The notes beneath the pieces are model-generated. The model did no database searches. It had not been told where the DNA came from and saw only the letters and a list, made by a program, of their open reading frames with translations. DNA of 64,000 nt from Methanocella paludicola SANAE (GTDB taxonomy: Archaea; Halobacteriota; Methanocellia; Methanocellales; Methanocellaceae), in NCBI RefSeq assembly GCF_000011005.1, contig NC_013665.1:1961501-2025500 (forward strand), in the 5' to 3' direction. The position numbers were made by a program, and so were the translations under genes. This document shows positions 24,591 through 32,435 of this stretch, in pieces; the first letter of the stretch is position 1; every line of letters begins with the position of its first letter.

Positions 24591-25400
24591 TCATGCAGCG
24601 AGCAAAGCCACAATACGGAAAGGCTCCACATATTTCACGCGCAGAGCGATCATCTCCATGCTCCTTGGAAGCGTCTGGGCCACCTGCAGGAACGTCCGCC
24701 GGGCGTCGATATTATCCGTATCCTCGGGCATGAACAGGATGACCGAGCGCACCCGGGGCCGATCTATCTTGCTCATTGTCATGTTAAACAGCGTATCGGG
24801 CTGCGACACGGACGTGGCTGCAAAGCCCGAAACCTTACCGAAAGTAGACTTATACAAAGCGTCCCGGCTCAGCTTCCCTTCCCGGATTGCCTCCGACATG
24901 AACGTGAGCGCGTGTGCGATAAAGTTAAAGACGATGCGCATGGCGAACTCGGGGTCCTTGCCCTTCCGGGCCTGGAGCACCCAGCCCTCGTCGATCAACA
25001 CAGAACCATCAAAGGAGCCGAAAACGTCCTTATCCTCTTCGGGCCAGCCGCCGGAGGGCTTGATCACGAAGCCAATGGTATAAGTTTTTTTCTCCGAAGC
25101 GGCCGAGGACAGCACCTGCGCCCAGGTAAGCGCTGAGGTCTCCGAAGGCTCAAGAACGAAAAACACCGCCTCATACTGGCCAAAGTCGACGCCGGCGCCC
25201 GAATTCTCGCCGGGCTTCACGGTGACCTTCTGATCAGCAGCAGCGGCCTCCAGCACTTCGGCCTTATCATCGACCGCGATAAGAAAAGCAGGAGCAGAGG
25301 GCAAAGCGGAAAAAGATTCCTTGAGTATGGTGACGACTCCGCAGCCGGCGAGGCCGCAGCCGATAACAGCAACATTCACAGAGGTAGACATCTCGATCAC
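24591..25400 (-). CDS. Possible divergent FtsZ/tubulin-like protein
   Basis: The 269-residue protein starts with a Rossmann-type strand and glycine loop (VNVAVIGCGLAGCGVVTIL). Later segments resemble the order seen in FtsZ: a TYTIGFVIKPSGGWPEED strand-loop where FtsZ has TIGVVTxPF, then a helix (DPEFAMRIVFNFIAHALTFM). The tubulin signature GGGTGSG cannot be found, so GTP hydrolysis is doubtful. It could also be another nucleotide-binding protein. The function is unknown. The gene is divergent from the SIS protein at 25484, and its end lies against hairpin element C. Confidence 0.4.
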   Translation of the reverse strand: MIEMSTSVNVAVIGCGLAGCGVVTILKESFSALPSAPAFLIAVDDKAEVLEAAAADQKVTVKPGENSGAGVDFGQYEAVFFVLEPSETSALTWAQVLSSAASEKKTYTIGFVIKPSGGWPEEDKDVFGSFDGSVLIDEGWVLQARKGKDPEFAMRIVFNFIAHALTFMSEAIREGKLSRDALYKSTFGKVSGFAATSVSQPDTLFNMTMSKIDRPRVRSVILFMPEDTDNIDARRTFLQVAQTLPRSMEMIALRVKYVEPFRIVALLAA

Positions 25401-25483
25401 TCATTACCTATGACAACAATACATTTTATACTTTTAAGCCATACATTAAACCTTTTTATAGAAAAACAGCAGAATAGCTTACG

Positions 25484-26647
25484 ATGTCCTCGACTGATTT
25501 ATTCTATGATTCTGTAAAGATACAGCAGCAATTCATCGGACAGCTTGAAGAAGTGAAAAAGGGAAAGATCCTCGAGTTCATCAATCTTCTGGCCGGCTTT
25601 ATTCTGGATGATACGAAGCACACGAAGGTCATTTACGGCATCGCAGAGGGCCGGAGCGCCCTGGCGCTGTATGACTTCCTGCAGCAATCCTCAATGTATG
25701 AGAACATTTATCCCGTCACTCTGGATGACCCGATCCGGAGGTACATCGACCCGGGCAAGGAGAACCTCGTCATCGCGGCCACGGGCTCCGGCGAGACCAA
25801 GGGCGTCCTGCGCTATCTTGAGGATGCCTTTACGCAGAAAGTGCCCGTAGTCCTCATAACGGCGAACGTGAACTCCCGGGCCTACAATATGGTCTCGAGC
25901 TACGAGAACGGCTATATCTTCGATATCGAGCCCCTCAAGGGCATCAGCAACAAGAACCTGGCCGCCCTGGGCTCCGAGTTCGAGCTAAAGCTCAGCGTGC
26001 TCCTGAACGCGGTCATACCCGAACTCTACCACCACGACCCTGGCAAGGATGCGGACAAATATTACCTGACGCTCGAGCATGTCATGAAGAACGCCGGGCT
26101 CCTCCTGAACATCGACTCCGCCCACCTCGACGAGTGGTCGGATAAGGTGCTTAACCGCCGCGGCAACTACGTCGTGGACGGCGTGAGCCGCTCGGGCTTC
26201 GTCGCCAACGCGTTCGGCATGCGGCTGACTCACCTGGGCCGTAATGTGTTCATGCGGGACGGCCCGACGACACCCGCATTCCTCAGGGGCGACGCATACC
26301 TGCCTATCACCGGAAGCGGCAACACCCGCGAAATAATCGAGGGCGCCATCAAGGCCAAGCTCCATGGCGCCGACGTGTTCCCGATCACCGTGAACTACAA
26401 CTCGAAGCTGACCAGCCTGATGGAGTCCTGGGGCTACTCGAAGAACATCATGTTCGTTCCCGTCGAGCAGACGGATATTAACATGTACCGGGAGAAGGAG
26501 GCCAGCAAGATCGTCGCCACGAAGTCGGTCCAGACAAGGCCTTCGATCTCCGAGCTGAACTCGTACATATTCACCAACGCGTTCATCGCCCTGGGCATCG
26601 ATATGCTGGGCGTGAGCGAGAAGTACCTGGCGCAGAAGCACGTTTAA
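25484..26647 (+). CDS. Double SIS-domain sugar-phosphate isomerase-like protein
   Basis: The 387-residue protein contains two SIS domains, about residues 30-190 and 205-350. The first has IYGIAEGRSALAL and IAATGSGETKGVLRYL; the second has VDGVSRSGFVANAFGMRLTHLG and LPITGSGNTREIIEGA. The VxGxGRSG and GSGxT forms are those of 6-phospho-3-hexuloisomerase (PHI), which in archaea works in ribulose monophosphate metabolism. A fused tandem form is unusual; the two halves may form a pseudo-dimer. No hexulose-phosphate synthase gene is adjacent, so the substrate remains uncertain. Confidence 0.75.
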   Translation: MSSTDLFYDSVKIQQQFIGQLEEVKKGKILEFINLLAGFILDDTKHTKVIYGIAEGRSALALYDFLQQSSMYENIYPVTLDDPIRRYIDPGKENLVIAATGSGETKGVLRYLEDAFTQKVPVVLITANVNSRAYNMVSSYENGYIFDIEPLKGISNKNLAALGSEFELKLSVLLNAVIPELYHHDPGKDADKYYLTLEHVMKNAGLLLNIDSAHLDEWSDKVLNRRGNYVVDGVSRSGFVANAFGMRLTHLGRNVFMRDGPTTPAFLRGDAYLPITGSGNTREIIEGAIKAKLHGADVFPITVNYNSKLTSLMESWGYSKNIMFVPVEQTDINMYREKEASKIVATKSVQTRPSISELNSYIFTNAFIALGIDMLGVSEKYLAQKHV

Positions 26648-26687
26648 TCCCTTTTTTATTTATCCTTGGCCGGTGGATGGTGCAGGA

Positions 26688-26975
26688 ATGGAAGAGCATC
26701 GACTGAATAGAGCGATGGCAGGGATCAAGAAAGAGTATGAAGTATTAAAGTATGTGGCCGGGCATCCCCGGCTGCCGTTGCGGTGTAAATTACTGGCCGG
26801 GTTCCTTCTGGCTTATGCCCTGTCGCCCATTGACCTTATACCTGACTTCATTCCCGTGCTGGGGCAGCTCGATGACCTGGTCGTGATACCGGCCGGTCTG
26901 TGGATTTTGTATAAGATGGTCCCGCCTGAGATCATGGATGAGGCTCGTTCTGGGGTGGCGAAGCCGTCAAGCTGA
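26688..26975 (+). CDS. DUF1232 (YkvA-like) membrane protein
   Basis: The 95-residue protein shows the DUF1232 core: CKLLAGFLLAYALSPIDLIPDFIPVLGQLDDL, with the SPIDLIPDFIP signature. It is predicted to lie in or on the membrane; its biochemical role is unknown. A GTG at 26673 would add five residues; GGTGCAGG before ATG 26688 looks better. Its last nine bases overlap the end of a small gene on the other strand. Confidence 0.8.
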   Translation: MEEHRLNRAMAGIKKEYEVLKYVAGHPRLPLRCKLLAGFLLAYALSPIDLIPDFIPVLGQLDDLVVIPAGLWILYKMVPPEIMDEARSGVAKPSS

Positions 26976-27122
26976 CGGGCCTGCCGTACTCCTTCCAGCC
27001 CAGCCCAGGCCGGCTGCTACGACCGCAAGCACAGGGAACCCGAGCGCCGCCAAAGCATACCATTTCCAGTGGAGCCGCCACCTGCCGATCTGCCCCCGGA
27101 GCGTATTTTGGTTTTTCTTCAA
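26967..27122 (-). CDS. 51-residue single-span membrane microprotein coupled to the P-type ATPase
   Basis: A TTG start at 27122-27120 overlaps the TGA stop of the ATPase gene (TTGA), and the frame runs to 26967. The product has a basic, tryptophan-rich N-terminus (GQIGRWRLHWKWY), one clear hydrophobic helix (ALAALGFPVLAVVAAGLGW) and a short tail. Coupling to an MgtA-type transporter recalls the small regulators MgtS and MgtR of enteric bacteria, but there is no sequence similarity that I can see. The TTG start and the lack of a comparative test keep confidence moderate. Confidence 0.5.
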   Translation of the reverse strand: MKKNQNTLRGQIGRWRLHWKWYALAALGFPVLAVVAAGLGWAGRSTAGPSA

Positions 27123-29662
27123 AATTTTACAGTCCGGTAAAACATCCGCTTTACAATTTCCGCCATGGCCACGTACAGCCCCACGATAATAGCCAGCGTC
27201 AGGATAAAAACGGGCGGCAAGGGCTCGAACTTGAAAATGGGGGCTATTGGCGTATATGGCAGGGCTATGACCGCGCCGACCACGAGCAAAGTTGCCAGGA
27301 CCAGCAGCTTCCCGGGCCTGCTCTTAAAGAACGGCTTCCTCGTACGTATCACCAGCACGATCATCGTGGCGGATACCACTGACTCCATGAACCACCCGGT
27401 CTGGAACTGCCTCTCCGAGGCATGCAATAAAAACAACAGGACTCCGAAGGTCATGAAGTCGAAGATCGAGCTCACCAGGCCGAAGGTGAGCATGAATTTT
27501 TTTATGAAGTCGATGTTCCAGCGCCGCGGTCGGTCGACAAGCTCTACATCAACCGTATCTGTGGCGATGGTCATCTCGGGGAAGTCGGTCATCAGGTTCG
27601 TCAGCAGGATCTGGGTAGGCAATAGGGGCAGGAACGATAACAGCAGCGATGCTCCGGCCATGCTGAACATGTTGCCGAAGTTGGCGCTCGTCGCCATGAA
27701 GACGTACTTCAGCGTGTTCGCGAACGTCTTCCGGCCCTCTTCAACGCCTTTGGCCAGCACTCCAAGTTCTTTTTCCATGAGCACGATCTGGGCGGCCTCC
27801 TTCGCAACGTCCACTGCGCTATCGACGGAGATGCCGACGTCGGCAGCATGAAGCGCCGGGCCGTCGTTGATGCCGTCGCCCATATAGCCGACTACGTTGC
27901 CGGACCTCTTGAGGGCCATGATGATGCGCTCCTTCTGGTTGGGCTCGACCTCGGCGAACACGTTGACCTCGTTCACCGCCCTCATCAGCGCATCATCGCT
28001 CATGTGGTTCAGCCCGGAGCCGGTGATGACACGGGTATTGCATATGCTGCCCGCCATGCCATCGGCCTCGCATATCTGCCTGTTAATATAGGAGGCTACC
28101 AGCGCGTTATCGCCGGTAATGACTTTGAGTGTGATGCCCATCTTGCGCAGGTCTTTGATCGCATCAAGGATCCCCGGCTTGGGCGGGTCGTACAACACGA
28201 CGATGCCCAGGAAGGTCATGTCCCGCTCGTCGTCCTTCGTGATGCGGGCTTGCTGCCCGATGTCCTTGTATGCGACGCCCAGCGTCCGGAAGCCTCTGGC
28301 GCTCAGCTCGTCGTACTGCTTCATGATGAGGCCCCGGGCCTCGTCCACGCCGACGATCTTACCGTTGATCTCAGCCTTGGAGCAGATGTCCATGGTATTC
28401 TGCAGGGCGCCCTTTGTCATGATGATGTTCGCTCCATCTTTTGTTGCCAGGATGCTCAGGCGCTTCCGGATAAAGTCATAGGGCACCTCGTCGACCTTTT
28501 TGTACCCCTTCAGGTCGAGCTTGCAGTAGCGCCGGATTGCGTCGTCGATGGGGCTGGCGAATCCCGACTCCATGCAGGCGTTCAGGCCCGCGTAGAGGAG
28601 GACTTTGTCGCTCTTCTGGCCGTCGATAGCGATGGCGGAGTACACTTCGACCTTTCCCTCGGTGATCGTGCCAGTCTTATCGCAGCAGAGGACATTCATG
28701 CTGCCGAAGTTCTCGATGGAGGAGAGCTGCTTGACGATGACCTTTTCCTTCGCCATTCGCCGGGCACCGGTGGCCAGGTTGATGCTGATGATGGCCGGCA
28801 GGAGCTGCGGGGTCAGCCCGACGGCGAGCGCCAGCGCGAACAGGAACGAGTCGAGTACAGGCCTATGAAAATATACGTTGATGGCGAAGATCGCGATGAT
28901 CATTATAGTGGTGATCTCGAGCAACAGGTACCCGAAATGCTTGACGCCCCGCTCGAACTCGGGCGTCGGAGGCTTGAAGCGCAGCTCCTCCGAGATGTGG
29001 CCGAACTCGGTGGCAAGGCCGGTCCTGATGACGATGGCCTTCGCCGTCCCGCTGACCACGTGCGTTCCCATAAAGAGCGAGTTCACCCGCTTGCTGAGCG
29101 GCGTCTCCGGCGGAAGTACTTTTACGACCTTCTCGACAGGATATGTCTCTCCGGTCAGCGCCGCCTCGTCCACGAACAGGTCACGGGACTCCAGGATCAG
29201 GCAGTCACCGGGTATGCCGTCGCCTGCGTTCAGAACGAGGACGTCGCCGGGCACAATTACCTCGAACGGCACGTCCGCTTCCCGCCCGTCCCGCAGCACC
29301 TGTGCCTTGACCTGGACCATCTCGAGGAGCTTTTCGACGGCGTTCGTGGCCGAGTACTCCTGCCAGAAGCCGAGCGCGCCGCTCAGGAAAACGATCACGA
29401 GTATAATGGACGATTCGGCCTTATCCCCAAGGTAAAAAGAGAGAAAAGCAGCGAACAACAATAGAAGAATGATGGGGCTTTTGAACTGGCCGAGGAGGAG
29501 CGTCAGCGGATCAGAGCGCTTTTTAGGCCGCAGCCGGTTCAGCCCGTATTTTTTGAGACGGCGCTCTGCCTCTTCGCTGCTCAGGCCCTGCTGGGTAGTC
29601 CCCAGAGCTTCTAAAGCCTGGCCTGAAGTTTCGCTCCAGAACGCTTTCTGAATCGTGTACAC
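27119..29662 (-). CDS. mgtA: MgtA-like magnesium-transporting P-type ATPase
   Basis: The 847-residue P3B-type ATPase has the N-terminal cation-ATPase domain (LSSEEAERRLKKYGLNRL), the TGE actuator loop (AALTGETYPVEK), GLTPQLLPAIISINLATGA in helix 4, KQLSSIENFGSMNVLCCDKTGTITEG with the phosphorylated aspartate, and MGDGINDGPALHAADVGISVD. The helix 4 and NFGxMxxLCxDKTGT features separate MgtA from calcium pumps, so magnesium import is the best guess. A microprotein follows with an overlapping start, and yhbY lies upstream in the same direction, 51 bp away. Confidence 0.85.
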   Translation of the reverse strand: MYTIQKAFWSETSGQALEALGTTQQGLSSEEAERRLKKYGLNRLRPKKRSDPLTLLLGQFKSPIILLLLFAAFLSFYLGDKAESSIILVIVFLSGALGFWQEYSATNAVEKLLEMVQVKAQVLRDGREADVPFEVIVPGDVLVLNAGDGIPGDCLILESRDLFVDEAALTGETYPVEKVVKVLPPETPLSKRVNSLFMGTHVVSGTAKAIVIRTGLATEFGHISEELRFKPPTPEFERGVKHFGYLLLEITTIMIIAIFAINVYFHRPVLDSFLFALALAVGLTPQLLPAIISINLATGARRMAKEKVIVKQLSSIENFGSMNVLCCDKTGTITEGKVEVYSAIAIDGQKSDKVLLYAGLNACMESGFASPIDDAIRRYCKLDLKGYKKVDEVPYDFIRKRLSILATKDGANIIMTKGALQNTMDICSKAEINGKIVGVDEARGLIMKQYDELSARGFRTLGVAYKDIGQQARITKDDERDMTFLGIVVLYDPPKPGILDAIKDLRKMGITLKVITGDNALVASYINRQICEADGMAGSICNTRVITGSGLNHMSDDALMRAVNEVNVFAEVEPNQKERIIMALKRSGNVVGYMGDGINDGPALHAADVGISVDSAVDVAKEAAQIVLMEKELGVLAKGVEEGRKTFANTLKYVFMATSANFGNMFSMAGASLLLSFLPLLPTQILLTNLMTDFPEMTIATDTVDVELVDRPRRWNIDFIKKFMLTFGLVSSIFDFMTFGVLLFLLHASERQFQTGWFMESVVSATMIVLVIRTRKPFFKSRPGKLLVLATLLVVGAVIALPYTPIAPIFKFEPLPPVFILTLAIIVGLYVAMAEIVKRMFYRTVKF

Positions 29663-29713
29663 AATACTCCAGATAAAGAGTATCGCTGGAGGGTATTTAA
29701 CAATAGCCTTTAT

Positions 29714-29977
29714 TTATCGCTTAAAAAGGACTACAGTGTTGCCTTTCACTTCAATGAGCTCGGACCGTGTCTTCTCCGCCAGCTCCTTAGCCAGCTCTTC
29801 ACGGGGCATCGCCTCGACGGCGCTCTTCAGCAATTTGACCTTGATGAGCTTATTATCCTTTAGCTGGCGCTTGAGCTCATCGATAAGGGATGGCGTGACG
29901 CCGTTCTTGCCTACGTGGGTCGAGGCCTCGATCTTCGCGGCCTGGCCCCTCAACTCTAATATCCTCTTCGTTTCCAT
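29714..29977 (-). CDS. YhbY/CRS1-type RNA-binding protein
   Basis: The 87-residue protein is a single CRM (CRS1-YhbY) domain: LRGQAAKIEASTHVGKNGVTPSLIDEL with the GxxG-like loop (HVGKNGVT), then LIKVKLL and ELIEVKGNTVVLFKR. In bacteria YhbY binds pre-50S ribosomes; the archaeal homologues are assumed to bind ribosomal RNA. The ATG is at 29977. It is separated by about 100 bp from the divergent CBS-domain gene. Confidence 0.88.
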   Translation of the reverse strand: METKRILELRGQAAKIEASTHVGKNGVTPSLIDELKRQLKDNKLIKVKLLKSAVEAMPREELAKELAEKTRSELIEVKGNTVVLFKR

Positions 29978-30087
29978 TCAATGGAATATTGCCCGGCGCT
30001 GCTCATATTAGTTCCGGTGAGAAGCACGACGCCGGCGCCAAAAAGTGAATAAGATTATCTGCCAGAACGTGCATATGGTTGTACATC

Positions 30088-30927
30088 ATGACAGACAAAC
30101 TCAGGGTCGGCGATTACATGACCGGCAAGGTCATCACGGTATCGCCGGACGACACGGTGATGGATGTCATCAAGCTCACTCGTGAGACCGGCCACGACGG
30201 CTTTCCCGTAACAAAAGAGAAAAAGGTCGAAGGGTACATCTCCTCCCTCGACATGCTCCTGTGCGAGTCTGATGAGCTGGTCAAGAACGTGATGAGCAAG
30301 AACCTCATCGTGGCCCACCCCAACATGGAGATCAACGAGGTGGCCCGCGTGATATTTCGCCTCGGCGTAAGCAAGCTGCCCGTCGTCGACGATAAGGGCA
30401 ACCTCGTGGGCATCATCACTAACTCGGACGTCATACGCTCCCAGATCGAGCGGGCCGACCCACAGAAGGTGTGGAAACTCAAGAAGACCCTGGAGACGCT
30501 CCACAACGTCAGCATCACCGTGGCCCGCGGCGAAGTCGACATCGACGATCTCGTGCCCACCCAGGGCAAGGTGTTTGCCGATGAGCTGGAAGGCCGCATC
30601 TACGAATTAAAGAAAGGGCTCGCCGAGCCTCTTATAGTCATCCACAAGCCCGGCCGCTGGCTGCTGGCCGACGGCCACCACCGTGTCGTGGCCGCCAAGC
30701 GCCTGGGCATGCAAAAGGTCGACGCCTATATCCTCGAGATCCCCAAGGACATTCCCCTGGGAATGGAAAAATCATCCCGGGATGCCGGGCTAAAGACCCT
30801 GGACGACATCCAGGTGCTGGACTACGCCAAGCACCCGCTCATCGAAATAACGGAAAGGCTTTTGATGAAGGACCGCAAGGGTACTTCGCCCGAAGAGCTG
30901 GAGAGGCGGGGCATGGAGAGTGACTGA
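30088..30927 (+). CDS. CBS-pair protein fused to a ParB-like domain
   Basis: Residues about 1-120 form two CBS motifs (VGDYMTGKVITVSPDDTVMD, then NVMSKNLIVAHPNMEINEVARV), which usually bind adenine nucleotides. Residues about 150-220 contain the ParB/sulfiredoxin-like core PLIVIHKPGRWLLADGHHRVVAAKRLG. The C-terminal tail is charged. In archaea such fusions are seen but have no proven role; the DGHHR motif suggests nucleotide binding or phosphotransfer rather than plasmid partition. The ATG at 30088 is preferred over a TTG at 30079. hisE follows after 2 bp, so the pair is probably co-transcribed. Confidence 0.8.
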   Translation: MTDKLRVGDYMTGKVITVSPDDTVMDVIKLTRETGHDGFPVTKEKKVEGYISSLDMLLCESDELVKNVMSKNLIVAHPNMEINEVARVIFRLGVSKLPVVDDKGNLVGIITNSDVIRSQIERADPQKVWKLKKTLETLHNVSITVARGEVDIDDLVPTQGKVFADELEGRIYELKKGLAEPLIVIHKPGRWLLADGHHRVVAAKRLGMQKVDAYILEIPKDIPLGMEKSSRDAGLKTLDDIQVLDYAKHPLIEITERLLMKDRKGTSPEELERRGMESD

Positions 30928-30929
30928 GC

Positions 30930-31214
30930 ATGGACGTCCTGGATGAAGTATACTCCGTTATAGAGGACCGCAAGGAGAACCCGAAAGAGGGCTCCTACGT
31001 GACCTCTTTGTACCGGGACCCGAAGGGCCTGGACAAGGTGCTGGAGAAGATCGGCGAAGAGTCCACCGAGGTCATCATCGCCGCGAAGAACGGCGGGGAA
31101 AAGGAAATTATCTACGAGAGCGCGGACCTGATATTCCATCTGATGATTATGCTGGCGGCGAAGGGCATTCCCCTGGATAAGGTCAGGGAAGAATTCGTAC
31201 GGCGCCGCAAATGA
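30930..31214 (+). CDS. hisE: Phosphoribosyl-ATP pyrophosphatase
   Basis: The 94-residue protein is a MazG-like HisE: VLDEVYSVIEDRK, SYVTSLYRDPKGLDKVLEKIGEESTEVIIAAK and ESADLIFHLMIMLAAKGI, with the metal-binding EESxE and EsAD sets. It hydrolyses phosphoribosyl-ATP to phosphoribosyl-AMP in histidine synthesis. No other his gene lies in the window. The stop at 31212-31214 is followed after 10 bp by the target repeat of hairpin element D. Confidence 0.92.
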   Translation: MDVLDEVYSVIEDRKENPKEGSYVTSLYRDPKGLDKVLEKIGEESTEVIIAAKNGGEKEIIYESADLIFHLMIMLAAKGIPLDKVREEFVRRRK

Positions 31215-31232
31215 GCTTTTTTTAAAATTTAT

Positions 31233-31655
31233 GGTTCTTGTGCGTTTTTGGGATGATATATCGTTTTGGCTGATGCCTTCGCTCGTTTTTATGTTATGCC
31301 GTCGTTGAGTGGCCCAACCACAGGGGCACGGAGAGCGCTGAGTTTCACGGAGTTTTCTTATAAATGGAGGATCGGAGGGCACAGGGGACGGGTTTATAAC
31401 ATTCCCGGGGCACGGAGTTGAAAGAGGCACTGCCGAGGATAAACCGCATTATTGTTTATTGGTCAACCGAGCCTCAATAAACTCTGTGCCCCAGGCAAAC
31501 TAATAAACCGGCCTCTGAGCTCTCTGAGTCTCAAATTATTAAAAAATAACTCTGTGAAACTCCCGTGCGCTCCGTGCCCCTGTGGTTGGACCACTCAACG
31601 ACGGCATAACTAGAAAAGAATAAAAAAACATTCATCCCAAAACCGCGGAAGAGTC
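31233..31655. mobile_element. Long-hairpin element D with terminal repeats and target duplication
   Basis: The 423-bp element begins GGTTCTTGTGCG and its other end on the minus strand begins GACTCTTCCGCG; 19 of the first 24 bases agree without a gap. An 8-bp direct repeat, AAATTTAT, abuts both ends (31225-31232, 31656-31663). Inside, GTTATGCCGTCGTTGAGTGG and the following ACCACAGGGGCACGGAG pair with the right arm near 31570-31610. The core is closely similar to element B. The site is AT-rich, so the repeat alone is weaker evidence than in element A, but it coincides exactly with the ends of the inverted repeats. Confidence 0.75.
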
Positions 31656-31663
31656 AAATTTAT

Positions 31664-31804
31664 TTCTAAAAAGACACCCTTGGAGAAAGAACAGGGATTA
31701 TAAGGGGGCAGAATACCCCATCCTTTCTCCGGGATCTAAATGTCGCCTCTATACACCCCAACCAGGCGTTAGCCCGGCTGTTGCAAACGATACTTGGGCA
31801 TCAG
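31664..31804. other. Spacer with a stem-loop, no gene seen
   Basis: GGAGAAAG (31682-31689) pairs with CTTTCTCC (31723-31730), enclosing a GGGG/CCCC inner stem, so a 49-nt imperfect hairpin can form. I see no credible coding frame; a 10-codon ATG frame at 31740 is too short to call. Confidence 0.4.
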
Positions 31805-31902
31805 CTTATAAAAGATTTCTGTCCATATGACCCAACTGAACGACCTGGCAAAACGAGAACATGACCAATTTTCAGTTGGGTCATATGGACAGAAAATATA
31901 AG
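31805..31902. promoter_or_regulatory. Symmetric divergent promoter on a 23-bp perfect inverted repeat
   Basis: Bases 31818-31840 and 31871-31893 are a perfect 23-bp inverted repeat with a 30-bp spacer; it reads CTGTCCATATGACCCAACTG in the left arm. A TATA-like box lies just outside each arm: TATAAAAG at 31807-31814 (for leftward transcription, read TTTTATA) and AAAATATAAG at 31893-31902 for the gene at 31938. The arrangement suits a dimeric or tetrameric regulator controlling two outward transcripts. Confidence 0.6.
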
Positions 31903-31937
31903 CCTTGCTCACCTGACGCTTCTTTTAGGTGATCTAA

Positions 31938-32414
31938 ATGTTGTTGAAAAGAAGCACGATTTTAATCGTCTTACTAGTGTTGCTGGTGGGCCTAACCGCC
32001 ACATCGGCGAGCGCCGCTAACGCGAACGCCAATAAGAAGGTTTCGGCGGACCTGGTCTTTACTCCGGTCGAAACCCCGCAGTTCAGCGCCGCTTCATCGC
32101 AGGTATATGCCACGGCCTATTCCGTCTATACGATCAAGTTCTTACAGACGAACTGGCATGGCAAGTACATACCCTCGGGCTGCCCTGGATACTACCTTGA
32201 CCTGAACTGGGGAAACTCGGCAAATTCTCTTAGACTCAGGGTCTATGGTGCGGATGGCCGTGCATGGGGACCATTCTATGACAACTCTGACGGCAGGTCC
32301 GACGGCAGGATACTGTTCTGGGTATCTTCACCATCGGGAACGCTGGCGCCCGGAACTTATTACCATGAAGTATTCGGCTATTGCGTAAGCGGAACAGAGG
32401 ACTATACAATATAG
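31938..32414 (+). CDS. Secreted protein of unknown function
   Basis: The 158-residue protein has a clear signal peptide (STILIVLLVLLVGLTATSASA) with a likely cut after SASA. The mature part contains SADLVFTPVETP, then a compact domain with two cysteines (SGCPGYYLDLNW and FGYCVSGTEDY) that may form a disulfide. The Shine-Dalgarno site AGGTGATC 3-4 bases before the ATG is perfect. The motif VFTPVETP resembles VTFTAVDP near the mature start of the next gene's product, so the two may share an ancestry or interact. I do not know the family. Confidence 0.65.
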   Translation: MLLKRSTILIVLLVLLVGLTATSASAANANANKKVSADLVFTPVETPQFSAASSQVYATAYSVYTIKFLQTNWHGKYIPSGCPGYYLDLNWGNSANSLRLRVYGADGRAWGPFYDNSDGRSDGRILFWVSSPSGTLAPGTYYHEVFGYCVSGTEDYTI

Positions 32415-32435
32415 GCAAAACAAATATAACATACG

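Noticed and set aside
24495-25136. A 213-codon frame running out of hairpin element C into the gene at 24591
   Set aside because: Its second part is antisense to the conserved-looking minus-strand gene and its start lies in the hairpin arm.
27848-29464. A 538-codon open frame antisense to the P-type ATPase
   Set aside because: It is the mirror of a GC-rich gene with all ATPase motifs on the other strand; its product is low in structure and has no recognisable domain.
31740-31772. A 10-codon ATG frame in the spacer before the secreted protein
   Set aside because: Too short, without a full ribosome site, and with no sign of conservation that can be judged here.
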